Part shown: positions 1-6,307 of the stretch, piece after piece
Position numbering within the stretch: the first letter of the stretch is position 1
Layout of the letters: every line of letters begins with the position of its first letter
Origin: Mycobacterium sp.
Lineage (GTDB): Bacteria; Actinomycetota; Actinomycetes; Mycobacteriales; Mycobacteriaceae
DNA length: 16,348 nucleotides
NCBI GenBank assembly: GCA_023264755.1
Contig: JAHFVB010000034.1
Span: 1-16,348, forward strand
Direction of reading: 5' to 3'
Notes under the pieces: generated by a model
What the model was told of the DNA's origin: nothing
Seen by the model: only the letters and a program-made list of their open reading frames with translations
Database searches by the model: none
Program-made: the position numbers and the translations under genes

Positions 1-1
1 A

Positions 2-766
2 TCAGAGCGAGTACTGCCGCACCCAGTCGACCATCACCTGACCGCCCGCGGCGATGTCGCCGCCGAAGTCGTCCAACTGGATGCATAGATGCATGGGGCG
101 CGGCGGCAGGGCCGCCGGAGTGGTGGTCTCCCACCACATGGCTCCGTCCAGGTACACGGCGATGTGCTGTCCGGTCCATTCGACCGCCCAGCTGTGCCAC
201 TGGGTGGCGTCGATCTGGATGTCTCCGTCCTCCCGCGTGTCGTCCGGGCCGTAGTGCACGAAGGCCTGGCCCGACTGCCTGGTCGGATCGCTGAGCTCCA
301 TGAAGTCGACCTCGCCACCGGACGGCCAGTCGTTCGCGTCCGGCCACAGCAGTACCACCGAGTGGTAGTTCTCCGAAGCCGGCGGCGACTTGACGCACGC
401 CTCCCAGCGGCCTTGAAACTGGCCGGGGGTCCAGGCCATGCCGCCGGAGTTGCCCTGCGCGTCGCCCGTGATGGTCAGCATGCCGTCGGCGACCGATACC
501 GCCGACGGTGTCCTGCGGCCGTTTCCGTCGTGCCCCACGCTGTCGTAGACATTCCAGTCGGCCAGCGCCGAGGGATCGGTGAAGTCGGCCACCCGGTTCG
601 GATCGCCCCAACCGTAGGCCGCAGCCGCGGTATTGGGGCAATTGCCGTTGCCAGGATCGGCCCCAGCCGTCGGTTGCCGTTCCAACGTCCCCACGATCGT
701 GGCCGCGAGCAAGAGCGAGGCCACGTTGGCCAAGGCGAGCCCAGATCGCGCTGCACTGGTGGCCAT
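2..766 (-). CDS. Secreted glycoside hydrolase family 16 protein (single-domain)
   Basis: Predicted exported beta-glycanase of 254 aa. The start is the ATG whose first base is at 766, preceded on the minus strand by a strong GGAAGGA ribosome site; the open frame extends about 130 codons further upstream but that part looks non-coding. Residues 1-36 form a signal peptide (hydrophobic 10-27, AGA/D cleavage near 36). The rest is one GH16 jelly-roll domain with the retaining-enzyme signature ExDxxE intact as EVDFME (E152, D154, E157), preceded by LLWPDANDWPSGG and followed by the WHSWAVEW and VYLDG strands and a terminal VDWVRQY strand. GH16 enzymes usually cut beta-1,3/1,4-glucans or galactans; the substrate cannot be told here. 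It is divergent from birA and alignable through the C-terminal half with the GH16 domain of the 2194-3600 gene, so the two are probably paralogues. The stop lies 2 bases inside the window edge, so the gene is complete. Confidence 0.88.
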   Translation of the reverse strand: MATSAARSGLALANVASLLLAATIVGTLERQPTAGADPGNGNCPNTAAAAYGWGDPNRVADFTDPSALADWNVYDSVGHDGNGRRTPSAVSVADGMLTITGDAQGNSGGMAWTPGQFQGRWEACVKSPPASENYHSVVLLWPDANDWPSGGEVDFMELSDPTRQSGQAFVHYGPDDTREDGDIQIDATQWHSWAVEWTGQHIAVYLDGAMWWETTTPAALPPRPMHLCIQLDDFGGDIAAGGQVMVDWVRQYSL

Positions 767-772
767 GATGTC

Positions 773-779
773 CTTCCCG
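773..779 (-). promoter_or_regulatory. Ribosome binding site fixing the GH16 start
   Basis: On the minus strand GGAAGGA lies 6 bases before the ATG at 766. It is the best Shine-Dalgarno match in this intergenic stretch and decides the start over upstream in-frame codons. Confidence 0.7.
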
Positions 780-854
780 CAGGTGGAGCACGGTTGCGCT
801 AGCGGCGGCTCGGTTGCCGGAGCGCGGCGATGGCGCAAGCTAGCGAAGGACTTC

Positions 855-860
855 AGTCTA
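855..860 (-). promoter_or_regulatory. Possible -10 element for the GH16 gene
   Basis: TAGACT on the minus strand fits the mycobacterial TANNNT -10 pattern. Transcription would start near 848 and leave an 80-nt leader containing two of the three GCTAGC palindromes. No clear -35 is visible. Confidence 0.3.
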
Positions 861-1150
861 CGGGACGTCGTGCGGCCGATGCCGATCCGGCCGGGGCGAA
901 AGCTTGCTAGCCGTGGTCGCGTCGGAACGTCGCCGAGCGCTGCGACGCCCACTCCAGCGCGCGCCGCCAGCCAGTGTCGGAGCGGTACCGGCCACAGTCG
1001 CACACCGCGCAGTCGCTCCCACGCCGATGGTGTTCGTGCGTCGCGGGATCGTGGCCGCACATGCACATACCATTTCGCACGGTACGAACCTACGCCGGTT
1101 GGTGAGTCCCGTCGCATCCTGTTACCGGAGTGGCGCCCAACCGTGCTCAC

Positions 1151-1176
1151 TATGGTTACCAACGATGGTTACCAAC
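1151..1176 (+). repeat. Tandem 12-bp repeat at the birA start, with -10 TATGGT
   Basis: ATGGTTACCAAC occurs at 1152-1163 and again at 1165-1176, a 13-bp period. Each copy contains the inverted repeat TGGT-T-ACCA. The first copy also supplies TATGGT (1151-1156), a TANNNT -10 whose expected start point falls one or two bases before the ATG at 1165. The repeat therefore sits where an operator would block transcription start, although simple duplication of a start region is also possible. Confidence 0.4.
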
Positions 1177-1971
1177 ATGGATCGGGCACCGCTGGACGCG
1201 GCTCAACTCAACGACGGGCTCGAACCGCCGTTTCGCCGCGTCGAGCTGGTCGCCGAAACGGGTTCGACCAATGCCGATCTGCTGGCCCGCGCCGCGGCCG
1301 GCGAGGATGTCGACGGCGTGGTGCTGGTGGCGGAGTACCAGACCGCCGGCCGCGGTCGGTTGGGCCGCAGTTGGTCGGCGCCCGCGGGGGCTCAGCTCGC
1401 AATGTCCTTCGGCGTTGCCGTGGACGGCGTCGACGCCGCGGAGTGGGGTTGGCTGCCACTGCTGACCGGCGTCGGCGTCGTCGCCGCGGTGCGCGAAACG
1501 GGCGAAGTCCAGGCGGGGCTGAAGTGGCCCAACGACATCCTCGTCGGGACCAAGAAGCTGGCGGGCATCCTCGTCGAGGTGGCCTCGCCGCGGCCGGTGT
1601 TGATCGTCGGACTGGGGCTCAACGTCACGTTGACCCCGGCCGAGCTGCCCGACCCCATCGCCACCTCGTTGGCGATGTTGGGCTCGCCGATGACCGATCG
1701 AAACATCTTGCTGAGCAACATCCTTCACGAGTTGGGCGTACGCATCGACCGTTGGCGATCCGTCGGGGCCGCCGACGCCGAGCTGATCGCGGACTACCAG
1801 CGGCTCAGCCTGACCTTGGGTACGCAGGTCCGGGCCATGCTGCCGGGCGGGCGCCAACTGGTCGGAGTCGCCGATGGCATCGACCAGTGGGGCAGGCTGC
1901 GCATCGATACCGGTGAGCAGCTGGTAACCGTGTCCGCCGGTGACATCACCCACCTGAGGCCCGCGGTTTAG
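1165..1971 (+). CDS. birA: Biotin--[acetyl-CoA-carboxylase] ligase (monofunctional BirA)
   Basis: Activates biotin as biotinyl-AMP and attaches it to the biotin-carrier lysine of acyl-CoA carboxylases in the cytoplasm. Visible are ETGSTN, the biotin/ATP loop GRGRLGR (62-68), KWPND (120-124), KKLAGIL (130-136) and GLGLNV, followed by a small SH3-like C-terminal domain ending THLRPAV. There is no N-terminal winged-helix DNA-binding domain, so this is a ligase only and not the E. coli type of ligase-repressor. I chose ATG 1165 (268 aa) because a -10-like TATGGT lies just upstream and neither start has a ribosome site; ATG 1177 is the alternative (264 aa). In M. tuberculosis birA lies beside the PH-domain gene (Rv3278c) and divergent from accD5. 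Here it is separated from the PH-domain gene by about 6 kb and faces a GH16 gene. Confidence 0.93.
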   Translation: MVTNMDRAPLDAAQLNDGLEPPFRRVELVAETGSTNADLLARAAAGEDVDGVVLVAEYQTAGRGRLGRSWSAPAGAQLAMSFGVAVDGVDAAEWGWLPLLTGVGVVAAVRETGEVQAGLKWPNDILVGTKKLAGILVEVASPRPVLIVGLGLNVTLTPAELPDPIATSLAMLGSPMTDRNILLSNILHELGVRIDRWRSVGAADAELIADYQRLSLTLGTQVRAMLPGGRQLVGVADGIDQWGRLRIDTGEQLVTVSAGDITHLRPAV

Positions 1972-2193
1972 CCGCGCCGCGTCGGCAATTCGATTCGATA
2001 CGCAATTTGCGGTAGCCGGTGCAGTGGCTGGCGAAATTCGGGGTGGATGGCGGCCCGGATGTCGTTACCGCCCAAGGCAATTCTGTTATCAAAGCGATAG
2101 ATGAGTTTTCTGTGATTAATGAGACTGCTGTGAATTACTGAATCGGTCGGATGTCGAAAGACACGGCATCCACCCGATTCTCACGGAGTCGCC
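1972..2193. other. AT-richer gap upstream of the CBM-GH16 gene
   Basis: These 222 bases are visibly richer in A+T than the flanking genes, especially 2078-2140. The 8-mer GGCAATTC occurs at 1984 and 2076, and CTGTGA followed by TTA or ATTA occurs at 2110 and 2128, 18 bases apart. The promoter of the next gene must lie here, but no convincing TANNNT -10 is correctly placed. I see no gene and no clear terminator for birA. Confidence 0.35.
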
Positions 2194-3600
2194 ATGTTCG
2201 ATTTGCGTCACGCATGTGCAGTTGCCGGAGCCATGGCGGTCGCCGCGGCCGTGGTCGTCACGAGCTGCATCACCCCACTGGCCACCGCCGCCGACGCGAC
2301 GTCGTTGGAAGCGGAGTCGATGAGCATCGCACCAGCATTCAACGCCTCGGTAGTCCGTGACTCGACCGCCTCGGGTGGATCGGCAGTACTCCTGCGGCGC
2401 AACGCGACTGCCTCCAAGACCCTAACCCTGCCGGCCTCTGCTCAAATCGTGGTGCGCGCCTTGGGCGTGACATGCAACGGCGCACCCACCATGGCGGTGA
2501 CCGTCGACGGGAAGAGCGTCGGGACGACCTCCGTGACCGCCACCACGTGGACCGACTACCCGATGACGACCACCATCGCGGCCGGTTCTCACGGGATCGC
2601 CGTGGCCTTCACGAATCAAGGCACGGGGTTGCGTTGCACGCGCACGCTGTCGCTCGATTCGGTCGTGATCGTGCCGGTGGCCACCCCGGTGACGACCACC
2701 CCGGTGACGACCACCCCGACGACGACCACGTCGACCACCCCGACGACGACCACCCCGACGACCACCCCGACGACGACCACCCCGACGACGACCACGACCA
2801 CGCCGACCACGCCGACCACGACCACGTCGACCACCGCGTCGACCACCACCACGACGCCGTCCACCGGGCCACTGACCGTCGCGCCCGTCGCGGATCTACC
2901 GGGTTGGAAGCACGTCTTCGCCGACGACTTCACCAAGGACGCGCCCGTCGGAAGTTGGGCGAACTCCTCGGATCCGAACACGATCGTCTACACCGGGGCG
3001 AACGGCCAGCAGTGGCGCACCTATCCGTCCACCTACACCGACACCTATCAGCACCGGCCCTACCGATCGGATCAGGTACTCAGCGTCTCCAACGGAACGC
3101 TGATCTTCAACCTCCACAACGTCGACGGCCAACCCGCCGGCGCCAACCCGTCGCCCCTGCTCGCCAACGGCAGCCAATACCAGACCTACGGCCGCTACTC
3201 GGCCCGGCTGCGGGTCGATACCCCCGACCTGAGCGAGTATCACATCGCCTGGCTGCTCTGGCCACAGTCGGAGAAGTGGCCCGACGATGGAGAAATCGAC
3301 TGGCCGGAGGGCAGTTTGGCGGGCACGTCCAGCGCCTTCGCCCACTACGCCAGTTCCGCCGGCGGGCAAGACACGGTCGACACCGGGGTGCCCTTCACCG
3401 GCTGGCACGTCTACACCATCGAGTGGAAGCCGGGCCGGGTGCGGTTCCTGCTCGACGACACCGTCGTGCTCGAATCCACCAAGAACGTCCCGAGCAAACC
3501 GATGCGTTGGCAGCTGCAGACCGAGACCGATGGGAACGGCACCCACGCCGGCCACTTGCTGGTCGACTGGGTGTCCGCGTGGTCGTCGACCGGCAGCTGA
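2194..3600 (+). CDS. Exported CBM - Thr/Pro linker - GH16 glycoside hydrolase
   Basis: A 468-aa exported multidomain glycanase. Residues 1-33 are an export signal with short n-region MFDLRHA. The hydrophobic stretch ends in VTSC (22-25), which fits a lipobox, while ATAADA at 30-35 suits ordinary signal peptidase; secreted versus lipoprotein is undecided. Residues 36-160 resemble the calcium-dependent xylan-binding modules of the CBM36/CBM60 type, including a WTDY strand and two cysteines (C94, C148) placed for a disulfide. Residues 162-225 are an almost pure Thr-Pro linker. Residues 233-466 are GH16, with LLWPQSEKWPDDG and the catalytic EIDWPE (E367, D369, E372). The ATG has a GGAG ribosome site 8 bases upstream. 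The catalytic domain aligns with the GH16 protein at 2-766. A polymer-binding module on a long flexible linker suggests action on an insoluble or surface glycan. The substrate is unknown. Confidence 0.88.
   Translation: MFDLRHACAVAGAMAVAAAVVVTSCITPLATAADATSLEAESMSIAPAFNASVVRDSTASGGSAVLLRRNATASKTLTLPASAQIVVRALGVTCNGAPTMAVTVDGKSVGTTSVTATTWTDYPMTTTIAAGSHGIAVAFTNQGTGLRCTRTLSLDSVVIVPVATPVTTTPVTTTPTTTTSTTPTTTTPTTTPTTTTPTTTTTTPTTPTTTTSTTASTTTTTPSTGPLTVAPVADLPGWKHVFADDFTKDAPVGSWANSSDPNTIVYTGANGQQWRTYPSTYTDTYQHRPYRSDQVLSVSNGTLIFNLHNVDGQPAGANPSPLLANGSQYQTYGRYSARLRVDTPDLSEYHIAWLLWPQSEKWPDDGEIDWPEGSLAGTSSAFAHYASSAGGQDTVDTGVPFTGWHVYTIEWKPGRVRFLLDDTVVLESTKNVPSKPMRWQLQTETDGNGTHAGHLLVDWVSAWSSTGS
2682..2862 (+). 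repeat. Thr-Pro linker encoded by an imperfect 12-bp-type tandem repeat
   Basis: The linker of the CBM-GH16 protein is built from recurring ACGACCACCCCG-type units, translating as TTTP/TTP repeats. Codons are almost only ACG, ACC and CCG. The near-identity of units makes the tract prone to change length by slippage. Threonine-rich linkers of this kind are common O-mannosylation targets in mycobacterial secreted proteins. Confidence 0.8.
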
Positions 3601-3649
3601 GCCCGTGACGCTGGAGGTACAGCGAACTGACAGCCGTGCCGACCGAGGC

Positions 3650-3679
3650 GCTCGCGCCCGGTGCTCACTGCGGGCGAGC
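3650..3679 (+). terminator. Possible hairpin terminator after the CBM-GH16 gene
   Basis: GCTCGCGCCCG pairs with CGGGCGAGC across a 10-base loop, giving a 9-bp stem with a 2-base CG bulge, 50 bases after the stop. There is no T run after it, which is usual in mycobacteria but weakens the call. Confidence 0.35.
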
Positions 3680-3694
3680 CCCGAAATGACCGGC

Positions 3695-3711
3695 CTGACA
3701 ACCTGTGTCAG
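3695..3711. promoter_or_regulatory. Perfect inverted repeat, candidate operator
   Basis: CTGACA-acctg-TGTCAG is a perfect 6+6 inverted repeat with a 5-base spacer. It ends 12 bases before the predicted -10 of the downstream membrane-protein gene and so covers its -35 zone, a typical repressor position. A short RNA hairpin is the alternative reading. Confidence 0.4.
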
Positions 3712-3723
3712 CTAATAGGTCGG

Positions 3724-3729
3724 TAGGCT
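3724..3729 (+). promoter_or_regulatory. -10 element for a leaderless GTG start
   Basis: TAGGCT matches TANNNT and lies exactly 6 bases before the GTG at 3736, so that transcription would begin on the start codon. No ribosome site is present, which supports a leaderless mRNA. Confidence 0.5.
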
Positions 3730-3735
3730 GAGCGC

Positions 3736-5979
3736 GTGACCCACCGCGTCGAGAGGCAGGCCGAAGGCGTGCTCGACGAGCCGGCCGCGGTGGCACCAGC
3801 GGACCGGGACGCACTCGACCTGGTGGCCGCGGCCCCGTTGATCGTCCTTGGCTCGTCGGTACTCATCGGGTTGTCGCTGGTGTTGACGTCGCTGGCGGCC
3901 GCTGGAGTCGCCGACGTCCTGCCCGTCGGACTGCGCGCGGCGATCGTTTGCCTGGTCGCGGTCACCTTGCCCGGGCTGCCCATTGCAGCACTGCTGCGCT
4001 TGCCCACCAACGGCATCTTCGCCAGTGTCACCATTGCGATATCGCTGGCCGTTTGCGAGCTGTTGGCGCAATTGAATTTCCTTGCGGGACTGCGGCAAAG
4101 CTACCTGTGTCAGATGCTGGTGTTGGTGGCCGCCGCCATCGCAACGGGTGTCATTGCCAGGCAATGGTATTCACACCGTGCCGTCACCAGCCCGGCGACC
4201 GCTTGGGCGCGCGTCAAAGTCCGCCTCGGGGCCCCCGGCGATCGACTGCCCAGCGTCGGCCTGCTCGCCGGCTCGCTCGTCTTGTTCGGGATCGCGGTCG
4301 CCCGGCTCGACACCGAAGCTGCGGGCGAATTCGGCCTGTTGGAAGCCCTCGGCGCCGACTACTTCGTCGGCCTCGCACTGCTCAGCGTCGTATTGGTGCT
4401 CGAGTACCGCCGTGCGGTCATCGACCGGCCGGTGGTGGCGCTGATGAACGTCGTACTCATCACGTACGTCACCATGCCGGTGGCGTGGGCGGATCGCACC
4501 GCGCCCTTCGTGACGGCCTACGTGCACCGTGTGATCACCAACTGGATCGCCACCCTCGGCACGCTGCCTCCGCCGGTGGATGCCCGCATCAGTTGGGCCG
4601 GATTCTTCTCCACGGCCGCGCAGCTGACCAAGCTCGGCGGCCTGCCCGACAGTGCCGTCTTCGTCGGCAGCGCTTCCCTGGTGTTCGGCGTCCTGCTCAT
4701 GTACCCGCTGTACGCCGTCGGACTGGCGGTCACTCGCAACGAGAAGACGGCGTGGCTGGGGGTCACGGTGTTCGTCCTGTCGAACTGGTACCAGCAGGAC
4801 TACTTTGCCCCCCAGGCCGTCGCGATGCAGTTCTACGCCACGATCCTCGCGGTGCTGCTGTGGCAGCTTCGGGTGTCGAACGTGCCCGCCCTCGACGGTG
4901 GCGTCGTGCGGCGCTGGGCCACCGCCTGGATGCGTATCCCCGGGCGGGTCCCCAACCGGGGTGCGGGCTGGACGCAAGCGGTCGAACTGGTACTCGTCAT
5001 GATCATCGCCGCCATGGTGGTCGGCCACCAACTGACTCCGGTGGTGACGATCGCCGCACTGGTGGTGTTCGCAACGATGGGGCTGACCCGGTCGAAACTG
5101 TTGTGGCTCATCGCCCTACTGATGTTCGTGGCCTGGTTCTCCTACGGCGCCTACGGCTTCTGGCAGGGTCACCTCGGCGACATCCTCGCCGACATCGGCG
5201 GCGTCGACCAGAACCTGAGTTCGAGCGTCTCGAACGACAGGTCGGCCGACCCGACCTACGGTCGGATGCAGTACCTGCGCATCGCGGCGTCGCTGGCCGT
5301 GTTCTGCTGCGCCGGACTGGGGTGGCTGCGAATGCCACGAGGTCCCTGGCGACCGCTGGTCGGCGTGCTGGCGATCATCCCGTTCGGGCTGATCGCATTG
5401 CAGAGCTACGGCGGGGAAGTGGCGATCCGCTGCTTCCTCTACGCTTCGCCTTTGCTGGCACCGCTCACGGCCATCGCATTTCAGGTCGTGTTGCGACCGC
5501 CCGCCGCGCACTCGCGATGGCACTGGCCCGCCGCCGTGCTCGCCCCGACGCTATTCTTCGCACTCGCGGTCTGGGTGACGACCAACCGAGGGCTCAACAC
5601 GTCCTTCGAGCACTCGACCCGCGAAGAGGTCGAGATCTCCAACCAGTTGCAGCAACAGGCCGGTACGACTCCGGTGGCGTACTGGGGCCAAGGCGGGCTC
5701 AACGGCATCGTGCCGAAGTACGATCTGAACCCGGCCTGCCTCCGTTCGGCCAGGGCACTTGCCGACTGCACCGCCACCCCGGATATCGGCTACTTCATCG
5801 AGACCAACCAGGACGACAAGTACTTGGAGTACCGGATGGGCATGGACAAGGAGACGATCGACGAGGCCATGAACATTCTGGTGTCGGAGAAGGGCTTCCG
5901 ATGGGCCTACCGCGGGGCTCAGGTCCGGGTGCTGCAGCGCACCGAGCTGCCGCCGCTGAAGCTCGGGATGGACCGATGA
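3736..5979 (+). CDS. Polytopic membrane protein, possible GT-C-like glycosyltransferase or polymerase
   Basis: 747 aa with roughly 13-15 membrane segments, the first clear ones near residues 30-57, 65-87, 93-117 and 122-141. It ends in a hydrophilic domain of about 120 residues (from about 625) containing acidic and aromatic stretches and two cysteines. Residues 352-374 contain QQDYFAPQAVAMQFY. I recognise a DYF(S/A)PQ motif from large actinobacterial membrane proteins that are usually annotated as hypothetical or glycosyltransferase-like, but I cannot assign a family. Many-helix topology with a large extracytoplasmic tail, next to a carbohydrate-binding GH16 enzyme, suggests a role in assembling or exporting a glycan using lipid-linked sugars; this is inference. 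The GTG start is predicted leaderless. The stop overlaps the ATG of the following small membrane protein (ATGA), so the two are translationally coupled. Confidence 0.75.
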   Translation: MTHRVERQAEGVLDEPAAVAPADRDALDLVAAAPLIVLGSSVLIGLSLVLTSLAAAGVADVLPVGLRAAIVCLVAVTLPGLPIAALLRLPTNGIFASVTIAISLAVCELLAQLNFLAGLRQSYLCQMLVLVAAAIATGVIARQWYSHRAVTSPATAWARVKVRLGAPGDRLPSVGLLAGSLVLFGIAVARLDTEAAGEFGLLEALGADYFVGLALLSVVLVLEYRRAVIDRPVVALMNVVLITYVTMPVAWADRTAPFVTAYVHRVITNWIATLGTLPPPVDARISWAGFFSTAAQLTKLGGLPDSAVFVGSASLVFGVLLMYPLYAVGLAVTRNEKTAWLGVTVFVLSNWYQQDYFAPQAVAMQFYATILAVLLWQLRVSNVPALDGGVVRRWATAWMRIPGRVPNRGAGWTQAVELVLVMIIAAMVVGHQLTPVVTIAALVVFATMGLTRSKLLWLIALLMFVAWFSYGAYGFWQGHLGDILADIGGVDQNLSSSVSNDRSADPTYGRMQYLRIAASLAVFCCAGLGWLRMPRGPWRPLVGVLAIIPFGLIALQSYGGEVAIRCFLYASPLLAPLTAIAFQVVLRPPAAHSRWHWPAAVLAPTLFFALAVWVTTNRGLNTSFEHSTREEVEISNQLQQQAGTTPVAYWGQGGLNGIVPKYDLNPACLRSARALADCTATPDIGYFIETNQDDKYLEYRMGMDKETIDEAMNILVSEKGFRWAYRGAQVRVLQRTELPPLKLGMDR

Positions 5980-6170
5980 TCGCGATCGCCCTGTTCTTCA
6001 GCGCGGCCGTGCTGTACCTGCTGGCCAACTACTGGCGGGAGACGACGGTCCCGCAGGACGGCGCGCCGCGGGTCAATCGTGCGACCGCGCTGCTGATGCT
6101 GCAGGCGATCTGCGCCGGGGTCGGCGCGGTGGCGGTAGCGGTAGTCCACATGGTGACGTTCGTTTCTTGA
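5976..6170 (+). CDS. Small two-helix membrane protein coupled to the 747-aa protein
   Basis: 64 aa, not recognised. It begins MIAIALFFSAAVLYLLANYW (helix 1 about 2-19), has a charged, proline-containing loop (about 20-36) and a second helix (about 37-61), ending MVTFVS. Its ATG overlaps the preceding stop as ATGA, with GGGATGG upstream as a weak ribosome site. Overlap of this kind usually indicates fixed-ratio production, so a subunit or stabiliser of the large membrane protein is the natural guess. The open frame has ordinary coding composition and a clear hydrophobic pattern. Confidence 0.65.
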   Translation: MIAIALFFSAAVLYLLANYWRETTVPQDGAPRVNRATALLMLQAICAGVGAVAVAVVHMVTFVS

Positions 6171-6228
6171 GCTTCGCGCTCGCTCCGGTGTCAGCCGGGG
6201 CGAAATGGCCACGTCGGGCGCCATCGGG

Positions 6229-6234
6229 TAATCT
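6229..6234 (+). promoter_or_regulatory. Possible -10 for the zinc-ribbon/methyltransferase pair
   Basis: TAATCT fits TANNNT. Transcription would start near 6241 and give a leader of about 67 nt before the GTG at 6308. Confidence 0.35.
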
Positions 6235-6244
6235 CCATGCCAAC

Positions 6245-6262
6245 CTTGCTCAATGCAGCAAG
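6245..6262 (+). promoter_or_regulatory. Leader hairpin or operator
   Basis: CTTGCT-caatgc-AGCAAG is a perfect 6+6 inverted repeat just after the predicted transcription start. Two GAATTG direct repeats (6271 and 6284) follow before the ribosome site. It may be an operator or a leader hairpin. Confidence 0.3.
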
Positions 6263-6290
6263 CAACTAACGAATTGTTTGCCAGAATTGC

Positions 6291-6300
6291 AGGAAGGGGG
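6291..6300 (+). promoter_or_regulatory. Ribosome binding site deciding the GTG 6308 start
   Basis: AGGAAGGGGG ends 7 bases before GTG 6308. This strong site belongs to the frame encoding MEVTCTNGHENP and not to the longer frame that opens at ATG 6253, which has no ribosome site. Confidence 0.7.
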
Positions 6301-6307
6301 TGCGCAG

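Larger units (their letters stand above)
767..1164. other. Divergent intergenic region between GH16 gene and birA
   Basis: About 400 bases without a credible gene. Frames open on both strands here, but they lack ribosome sites and recognisable protein content. It holds a possible -10 for the GH16 gene (TAGACT, minus strand, 855-860, giving a leader of about 80 nt), three copies of the palindrome GCTAGC at 798-803, 839-844 and 906-911, and at its birA end a tandem 12-bp repeat that overlaps the birA start. I see no RNA gene in it. Confidence 0.5.

Noticed and set aside
904..1164. Upstream extension of birA to 904
   Set aside because: The translated extension is low-complexity Arg/Ala sequence with no helix-turn-helix and no ribosome site; homologues start near 1165.
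2110..2138. CTGTGA repeats considered as a CRP-type binding site
   Set aside because: The halves are direct and not inverted, and the TCACA partner half is missing.
2682..2862. Tandem repeat considered as a CRISPR-like or minisatellite element
   Set aside because: Units are contiguous, in frame and coding; there are no spacers.
2472..3608. Long plus-strand frame rich in Asp-His repeats, and minus-strand Trp-Ser frame across the same region
   Set aside because: Shadows of the Thr-Pro repeat and GH16 coding sequence; the real frame has a signal peptide, a binding module and an intact GH16 active site.
3948..6170. 740-codon plus-strand frame overlapping the membrane protein
   Set aside because: Arg-rich out-of-frame shadow of the 747-aa gene. 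Only its tail from 5976 is a credible gene.
6253..6307. ATG 6253 as start of the zinc-ribbon gene
   Set aside because: No ribosome site, and the resulting N-terminus destroys the first zinc ribbon that the 6308 frame encodes.
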